From the NCBI GenBank assembly GCA_002790635.1, contig PFVN01000034.1, positions 1-7,786 of the forward strand: a stretch of DNA of 7,786 nt. Reading direction: 5' to 3'. How positions within the stretch are numbered: the first letter of the stretch is position 1; every line of letters starts with the position of its first letter. A program made the position numbers and the translations under genes. The notes below the pieces were generated by a model. That model was given only the letters and a program-made list of their open reading frames with translations. It made no database searches and was not told the DNA's origin. The DNA comes from Candidatus Moranbacteria bacterium CG_4_9_14_3_um_filter_42_9 (lineage in GTDB: Bacteria; Patescibacteriota; Minisyncoccia; Moranbacterales; UBA2206). Positions 4,073 to 7,786 of the stretch are shown piece after piece.

Positions 4073-4852
4073 TTAAACCTTAAGATATTCTTTTTTCACG
4101 GTTATATATTTTCCTGTTTCTAACTTGACCTTTATATCTTGCTTGACGGCATTTATTTCAATCACCGTTCCCTTGCCTTCGCGCGTGCTCACGGAGCTAA
4201 AAAGTTCCGGCATACCTTTGAGCATTTCCCGATAGAGATCCGCTTCATAGGCCAAACAACACATGAGGCGTCCGCAAAGCCCCGAGATCCGCTCGGTGCC
4301 CCGATGAGCGATCTGCTGGGCGCGCGCCATGTCAGTCGTTATGCTTTGCATATTTCCGCCGAACCTGACGCAGCACAATTCCCGACCGCAAATCCCATAG
4401 CCTCCAAGTTTCCGGGCTTCGTCCCGCGAACCGATCTGTTGCATCCGGATGGATTTTTTAAACTGCGTGGAAAGATTTTTCACCAATTCCCGAAAGTCAA
4501 CTCTTGAATCCGATGTGAAAGCAAATACTATCTGCTTGCCGTCCAGACTCACCGCCACATCCACCAGTTTCATCCCCAGGTTCATTCTTTTTATTTCCGC
4601 GCGGCAAATATCGATGACTTCTTTTTTTTCCTTTTGTCGTTCTCGAAAAACCGTTTTATCTCTCCCGGTCGCCGAGCGCAAAACTTTTTCCCGAGCCACC
4701 TCTTTGGTTTCCACTTTTACCACCTCGACGCTGCCGATTTCATTAGTCTGATCGCAAGCCACCACGACCTGATCTCCCAAGGATAAGTCAAAATCACTAA
4801 AATATAATTTCGGACTTTCCCATGGATAAATTCTGACTAATACTTTTGGCAT
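4073..4852 (-). CDS. PSP1 domain protein (RicT/YaaT-like)
   Basis: A 259-residue protein close in length to B. subtilis RicT (YaaT). The diagnostic core is GYGICGRELCC (151-161) and SGLCGRLMCCLAYE (190-203), with FGGNMQSITTDMARAQ between them. The cysteines C155, C160, C161, C193, C198 and C199 are all present. In Bacillus, RicT works with RicA and RicF in a complex that carries iron-sulfur clusters and assists RNase Y in mRNA maturation; whether this holds here is inference. The C-terminus (GKGTVIEINAVKQDIKVKLETGKYITVKKEYL) resembles a small beta-barrel. The gene starts 9 nt after tsf, so it is translated from the same operon, which suggests a link to RNA or ribosome metabolism. No Shine-Dalgarno precedes it; the leader is AAAAAAAG directly before ATG. 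Confidence 0.9.
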   Translation of the reverse strand: MPKVLVRIYPWESPKLYFSDFDLSLGDQVVVACDQTNEIGSVEVVKVETKEVAREKVLRSATGRDKTVFRERQKEKKEVIDICRAEIKRMNLGMKLVDVAVSLDGKQIVFAFTSDSRVDFRELVKNLSTQFKKSIRMQQIGSRDEARKLGGYGICGRELCCVRFGGNMQSITTDMARAQQIAHRGTERISGLCGRLMCCLAYEADLYREMLKGMPELFSSVSTREGKGTVIEINAVKQDIKVKLETGKYITVKKEYLKV

Positions 4853-4861
4853 CTTTTTTTA

Positions 4862-5443
4862 TTATAACTCGAATCTGGCGAAGTCGCCTACCTGGATGTT
4901 TTCTCCAATTTTCCCGATTTTTTCGCCGATGAGTTCACCAACCGTCAAATCCGGATTTTTTACGAATGGCTGAGTGAGAAGTGCCGATTCTTCGCGGAAT
5001 TTTTTCTCCTTGCCAATGAGCGCTTTGGGGATTATATTTTTCGGCTTCCCCTCCTGTTCCAATTGGGCAACCCAGATTTCTTTTTCCTGCTCAATGATCT
5101 TCTCCGAAACCTGATCTGGTTTCAGATATTTCGGATTGGACGCCGTGATATGCATCGCCAAGTCCCGCGCTAATTCCTTGAATTCTTCAGTGCGAGCGAC
5201 GAAATCAGTTTCACAAAAAAGTTTGACGATAGCTCCTACTTTTCCGTTAGAATGGATGTAGGCCGCAACAACGCCTTCCTTGGCTGATCTTTCCGATTTT
5301 TTGACCGCCTTTTCCTGGCCGCGCTTGCGAAGAATGACGATGGCTTTTTCCGCATCCCCGCCGGATTCCTGCAAAGCTTTTTCCACTTCAACAATCCCCG
5401 CGCCGGTTTTTTCCCTTAAATTTTTTATTTGTTCCAGATTCAT
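4862..5443 (-). CDS. tsf: Elongation factor Ts
   Basis: A 193-residue EF-Ts, the guanine nucleotide exchange factor that recycles EF-Tu. The N-terminal UBA-like domain (1-45) contains LREKTGAGIVEVEKAL and GGDAEKAIVILRKRG. The core contains the signature ETDFVAR (78-84), which contacts EF-Tu, followed by EFKELARDLAMHI. The protein is shorter than E. coli EF-Ts (283 residues) and has a single reduced core, a compact form common in many bacteria. The usual CK of the TGAG-M-x-x-CKKAL motif reads VE here. It starts 29 nt after rpsB and is followed 9 nt later by the PSP1 gene: the classical rpsB-tsf operon with an added PSP1 gene. No clear ribosome binding site precedes ATG. Confidence 0.97.
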   Translation of the reverse strand: MNLEQIKNLREKTGAGIVEVEKALQESGGDAEKAIVILRKRGQEKAVKKSERSAKEGVVAAYIHSNGKVGAIVKLFCETDFVARTEEFKELARDLAMHITASNPKYLKPDQVSEKIIEQEKEIWVAQLEQEGKPKNIIPKALIGKEKKFREESALLTQPFVKNPDLTVGELIGEKIGKIGENIQVGDFARFEL

Positions 5444-5472
5444 ATGTTTATTTTCGCCGATATTTATAATTT

Positions 5473-6309
5473 TTATCCCTGCGTCTTCTTGGCTTCCGCG
5501 GCAACATTCTCTTTCGGGATAGCAGCGGAGCTTTTCGCGTCAATGACCGCTTTTGTGATGTAAGCAATCATAAGGCGCAGTGATGAAACGGCATCTTCAT
5601 TGGCCGGTATCGGATAATCAATCTGGCTCGGATCAACATTGGTGTCCGCCAAAGCAATGATGGGAATTTTTTTAATTCTGGCTTCCTGAATTGCCAAATT
5701 GTCTTCCAGGATTCCGGTGACAAATATCGCTCCGGGAAATTTGGTCATCTGTTTGATGCCGCCCATCTTGTTCTCTAGTTTATCTAATTCTTCGCCTATC
5801 TTCATCTGTTCGAACTTCGTATATTTGCCATATTCCCCTTTTTTCATCTTTTCCTGGCCGTCCCGAAGATACCGCGCCCGTTCGGAGATAATCCGGAAAT
5901 TGGTAAACGTTCCGCCCAGCCACCTTTCAACAACAAAAGGCATACCGCATCTTTTGGCAGCTGATTCAACCAGCCGCTTGGCTTGCTTTTTTGTGCCGAC
6001 AAAAAGAATCTGCTGTCCTTCCGCCACAATTTTCTTCACAAACTGCGTCGCCTCCTCTAACTTTGCGACTGTTTTTTCCAAATCGATGATGTTGATTCCA
6101 TTTTTGGTTCCAAAAATGTACTCATTCATTTTCGGACTGCGACGGGCCTTTTGGTGGCCGAAATGCACACCAGCCTTCAGCATGGACTTCATGTCAACTT
6201 CCAGGCCTCCAAAATCAAAATTGGCGAAATAGTCTTCGCCAGAGGAAGCTTTTGCCGCAGCAGCTTCAACTGCATCGGGCTGAATTACAGCCTTTTTCTC
6301 TGCTATCAT
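5473..6309 (-). CDS. rpsB: Small ribosomal subunit protein uS2
   Basis: A 278-residue uS2. Diagnostic stretches are MLKAGVHFGHQKARRSPKMNEYIFG (43-67), ILFVGTKKQAKRLV (101-114), ERWLGGTFTNF (128-138), and ADTNVDPSQIDYPIPANEDA near 226-245. The protein binds late on the 30S body. Compared with E. coli there are about 35 extra residues before MLKAGVHFGHQ (MIAEKKAV...DFGGLEVDM), acidic and alanine-rich. A second possible start is Met40 (6192), preceded by GGAGG 13 nt upstream, which would give a protein without the extension. The open, codon-like upstream region and the AAAAAAAC leader favour the long form, but this is not decided. The gene heads the rpsB-tsf operon and has a strong promoter about 215 nt upstream. 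Confidence 0.96.
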   Translation of the reverse strand: MIAEKKAVIQPDAVEAAAAKASSGEDYFANFDFGGLEVDMKSMLKAGVHFGHQKARRSPKMNEYIFGTKNGINIIDLEKTVAKLEEATQFVKKIVAEGQQILFVGTKKQAKRLVESAAKRCGMPFVVERWLGGTFTNFRIISERARYLRDGQEKMKKGEYGKYTKFEQMKIGEELDKLENKMGGIKQMTKFPGAIFVTGILEDNLAIQEARIKKIPIIALADTNVDPSQIDYPIPANEDAVSSLRLMIAYITKAVIDAKSSAAIPKENVAAEAKKTQG

Positions 6310-6523
6310 GTTTTTTTCTTACTTATTTATTATGTTCCCCCGCGGGGATCATCCGCTACTTTCCGTTTTTACAGCCATTATTCCCCAATAGACTTGGGGC
6401 AAGCTAGGCTTCAGAAAGTATGAGAATTCCCGGTAGTAGAACTTCGAGCCGAGCCCAGCTCAGAAAGATATAATCTCGAAGTTTCACTACCGGGCTTATA
6501 CATTATCGGACTGATAATATACA
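6310..6523 (-). promoter_or_regulatory. Structured 5' leader of the rpsB-tsf operon
   Basis: About 210 nt lie between the predicted transcription start and the rpsB ATG. Near the start is a long hairpin: CCCGGTAGT pairs with ACTACCGGG and AACTTCGAG with CTCGAAGTT (6429-6448 with 6475-6494), interrupted only by a 2-nt internal loop. Next is a closed module with outer stem TACTTTC/GAAAGTA (6357-6363 with 6414-6420) around CCCCAA/TTGGGG (6383-6388 with 6394-6399). Last is CCCCGCGGGG near 6338-6347, close to the start codon. In E. coli uS2 represses its own operon through the leader; a similar role here is inferred. Confidence 0.6.
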
Positions 6524-6529
6524 TCAAAA

Positions 6530-6558
6530 AGTATATCATCGGCGCCGACCCTTGTCAA
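6530..6558 (-). promoter_or_regulatory. Sigma70-type promoter of rpsB-tsf operon
   Basis: On the minus strand a perfect -35 TTGACA (6558-6553) and a -10 TATACT (6535-6530), one mismatch from consensus, are separated by exactly 17 bp. Transcription should start near 6523, giving a long leader before rpsB. This is the clearest promoter in the window. Confidence 0.85.
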
Positions 6559-6580
6559 TTTACGCCTCCTATGCTACGCT
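6552..6580 (+). promoter_or_regulatory. Possible promoter of rpmE
   Basis: On the plus strand TTGTCA (6552-6557) is followed after 17 bp by TACGCT (6575-6580). The -35 is good and the -10 weak. The -35 shares its bases with the -35 of the divergent rpsB promoter. The start would fall near 6587, about 20 nt before the rpmE ATG. Confidence 0.4.
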
Positions 6581-6607
6581 GACTGAGTAATAAAAATAGC
6601 AACTGTC

Positions 6608-6958
6608 ATGAAAAAAGAAATCCATCCCAAATATTATAGTGATGCCCAAATAATCTGCTCTTGCGGCAACGTCATCAAGACCGGCTCGACCGTAAAAGAA
6701 ATGAAAGTCGAAATTTGTTCGGCCTGCCACCCTTTTTATACCGGCAAAAAGAAAATGATGGACACCACCGGACGCGTTGACCGGTTCAAGAAAATGGCGG
6801 AAAAGACTGCTCAAAAGAAAGAGGCAGCCAAAAAACTCGCCCGCAACGCTTCGCGTAGCGATGCGAGCGGGGCCAAGGCGGACAAAAAAGCCGCCGAAGA
6901 AGCCCCGGCCAAGAAACCGAAGAAGAAAGCCAAGCCTGCCCAGCCAGGGAAAAAATAG
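6608..6958 (+). CDS. rpmE: Large ribosomal subunit protein bL31 with C-terminal extension
   Basis: A 116-residue bL31. The core (1-66) begins [10 protein letters not shown] and has the zinc-binding cysteines C17, C19, C37 and C40 (CSCG and [13 protein letters not shown]), then [11 protein letters not shown]. It bridges the subunits at the central protuberance. The family is usually 66-90 residues. Here a Lys/Ala-rich tail of about 50 residues follows ([12 protein letters not shown]...[15 protein letters not shown]), which is likely disordered and RNA-binding. Residues 79-87 (RNASRSDAS) are encoded by a palindromic repeat also present outside genes at 3120-3147, so part of the tail arose from a repeat insertion that kept the frame. 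The gene is transcribed alone, divergently from rpsB, and is followed by an intrinsic terminator. No Shine-Dalgarno is seen. Confidence 0.96.
   Translation: MKKEIHPKYYSDAQIICSCGNVIKTGSTVKEMKVEICSACHPFYTGKKKMMDTTGRVDRFKKMAEKTAQKKEAAKKLARNASRSDASGAKADKKAAEEAPAKKPKKKAKPAQPGKK
6843..6869 (+). repeat. Palindromic repeat embedded in rpmE
   Basis: The 18-mer GCAACGCTTCGCGTAGCG (6843-6860) is identical to 3120-3137, and both copies continue with TGCGAGC after a 1-2 nt difference. The arms CGCA/TGCG and CGCT/AGCG form a hairpin. In rpmE the repeat is in frame and encodes part of the C-terminal tail. Confidence 0.8.
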
Positions 6959-6974
6959 CATTTTGGAAAATTTA

Positions 6975-7003
6975 AAAAACCCTGCTTAAGTGGGGTTTTT
7001 ATT
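6975..7003 (+). terminator. Intrinsic terminator of rpmE
   Basis: AAAAACCC (6975-6982) pairs with GGGTTTTT (6993-7000) around a 10-nt loop, and the T run continues into ATT. It starts 17 nt after the rpmE stop. The symmetric A and T runs could allow function in both directions. Confidence 0.85.
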
Positions 7004-7008
7004 ATTTC

Positions 7009-7113
7009 GCCTAACGTGCGCGGGCAATCCGAAGTTTTTCTGAAGCGGAGCGTAAGAAAAATTTGGGTGGAGACCTTTGGATTAAAGCCGTAACCGGATA
7101 CTCGTTGTTAGCT
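7009..7113 (-). other. attC-like folded segment in gene-free region
   Basis: A 105-nt segment with nested imperfect inverted repeats. On the minus strand it begins GCTAAC and ends CGTTAGGC, the latter matching the integron core GTTRRRY. Inside, AATCCGAAG (plus, about 7026-7034) pairs with CTTTGGATT with one G-T, ATCCG can alternatively pair with CGGAT, and a TTTTTCT/AGAAAAA stem lies at the tip. The left-hand core deviates from RYYYAAC. It could be an attC-like site following the ORF at 7244-7717 on the same strand, or an interspersed hairpin repeat. No gene is supported in 7004-7243; the short plus-strand frame there looks non-coding. Confidence 0.35.
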
Positions 7114-7132
7114 GATGTATTCCTTTTCTTTT

Positions 7133-7157
7133 TTCCGACAGCAGTCGGAATTGTTTT
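7133..7157 (+). terminator. Terminator-like hairpin
   Basis: TTCCGAC (7133-7139) pairs perfectly with GTCGGAA (7144-7150) around AGCA, followed by TTGTTTT. This has terminator form on the plus strand only. No supported plus-strand gene lies immediately before it, so it may back up the rpmE terminator or end a small transcript from the folded segment at 7009-7113. Confidence 0.55.
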
Positions 7158-7243
7158 AAAAAATTTTAAAATTTCTTTTTTCGTTTTGGGCGAAGGGCAG
7201 AAGGGAAATAAAGGGGTGAATGCCCAAAATCAAAAACTCCTTA

Positions 7244-7717
7244 TTATCTGTTTTGAATTTTAAGATCAATATTTATGCCTTTGCTATTTAAAAAGAAAAT
7301 TGTAAAAGCAAAAATGAGAAACATTAAAAATATCCAAAATATCGGAGTTGTAAAAAAATCACGCCACTTTAATTTATCACGCACTATTGCATGTATAGAA
7401 AAAACGAAGAGCAAAAGCGAACTAACAAGAAAAGAAGTGAGTCCTATTAACAACCAGAAATTTTCTATATTTTTAAATATCTGGATTTCAACACTAAAAA
7501 AAGTAACGAGAGAGGCAAAGACTCCAAAAATAGTAATCGTGTTGAATCGTTCGTTCGATAATTCTCTCTTCAATCTTTCAATTTCTTTCGTATTATTATC
7601 GGTTTGCTCTTCAAGAGTATATTTATCACCCTGATCTTGAACGATGTTTTGATTATTTTTGCTTTCCAGAACAGTAGCTTCTGAATTTTGTGGTTGTATA
7701 TTCTGTTCTTCTGCCAT
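7244..7717 (-). CDS. Small membrane protein of unknown function
   Basis: A 157-residue protein that I do not recognise. The first 57 residues are polar and Gln/Asn/Glu-rich, with a short coiled-coil stretch (LEEQTDNNTKEIERLKRELSNERF, about 35-58). Three hydrophobic helices follow: about 60-80 (ITIFGVFASLVTFFSVEIQIF), 88-111 (FWLLIGLTSFLVSSLLLFVFSIHAIV) and 123-143 (FFTTPIFWIFLMFLIFAFTIFFL). KLKWRDFF lies between the second and third. The N-terminal half is probably cytoplasmic and may oligomerise. Codon use is AT-rich compared with rpsB or rpmE, consistent with an accessory gene. It stands alone on the minus strand, about 130 nt before an attC-like segment, with no partner gene in view. Confidence 0.75.
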   Translation of the reverse strand: MAEEQNIQPQNSEATVLESKNNQNIVQDQGDKYTLEEQTDNNTKEIERLKRELSNERFNTITIFGVFASLVTFFSVEIQIFKNIENFWLLIGLTSFLVSSLLLFVFSIHAIVRDKLKWRDFFTTPIFWIFLMFLIFAFTIFFLNSKGINIDLKIQNR

Positions 7718-7762
7718 AAAATTAAAATTCTAAATTAGGCAACAGTGCTTTTAGCGCAAAAT

Positions 7763-7784
7763 AATACATGCGACCAGATGTATT
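7763..7784. promoter_or_regulatory. Inverted repeat upstream of the membrane protein gene
   Basis: AATACAT (7763-7769) and ATGTATT (7778-7784) are perfect 7-bp arms around 8 bp. The minus strand here contains TATTAT (7766-7761), a possible -10 box about 45 nt before the ATG; its -35 would fall at or beyond the window edge. Operator-like, but weakly supported. Confidence 0.35.
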
Positions 7785-7786
7785 TC

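Noticed and set aside
5699..6232. Long plus-strand frame opposite rpsB
   Set aside because: It is the antisense shadow of a well conserved ribosomal protein gene; similar shadows oppose tsf, the PSP1 gene and the TPR gene.
7063..7263. 66-residue plus-strand frame after rpmE
   Set aside because: It crosses a terminator hairpin and AT-rich low-complexity sequence, overlaps the end of the opposing gene, and has no recognisable domain.

Overview
The window looks like part of a Patescibacteria (Candidate Phyla Radiation) chromosome, probably a Parcubacteria-type lineage. The grounds are compact ribosomal genes, almost no Shine-Dalgarno sequences, interspersed GC-rich palindromes of the CCTGCC/GGCAGG type, and two copies of a helix-turn-helix plus LAGLIDADG-like protein family that I recall as common in these bacteria. 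Stop codons are used in the standard way. The taxonomic call is an inference from style, not from a marker phylogeny.

Right part (3220-7717). A divergent promoter region at 6530-6580 separates rpmE (bL31, plus strand) from a minus-strand operon: rpsB (uS2), tsf (EF-Ts), a PSP1/RicT-like protein, and a membrane-anchored TPR protein. A leader of about 210 nt with long hairpins precedes rpsB. To the right of rpmE are two terminator-like hairpins, an attC-like folded segment and a small three-helix membrane protein of unknown function.

Left part (1-3200). The minus strand carries a tRNA and ribosomal-protein cluster: tRNA-Thr(UGU), tRNA-Tyr(GUA), tRNA-Thr(GGU), rpmG (bL33), tRNA-Trp(CCA). This resembles the widespread Thr-Tyr-Gly-Thr-(tuf)-(rpmG)-Trp-secE-nusG arrangement, but tRNA-Gly, tuf and secE are absent from their usual places and insertions are present instead. 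tRNA-Thr(GGU) is split in its anticodon loop by a 196-nt group I intron. Two HTH/LAGLIDADG-like genes each end exactly at the 5' end of a tRNA gene on the same strand: one stop codon is tRNA-Thr nucleotides 8-10, the other lies 1 nt before tRNA-Trp. The second gene is interrupted by one in-frame TAA. A large serine recombinase abuts the 3' end of tRNA-Trp, and its reading frame runs antisense through the whole tRNA. The 3' ends of tRNA-Tyr and tRNA-Thr(GGU) are partly duplicated downstream, and palindromic repeats fill the gaps.

The most interesting reading is that this tRNA cluster is a landing zone for several kinds of mobile DNA. In particular, the HTH/LAGLIDADG-like family may be a free-standing homing system that inserts just upstream of tRNA genes, possibly linked to mobility of the tRNA-Thr intron. 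The positions are seen directly; the homing function is inferred.
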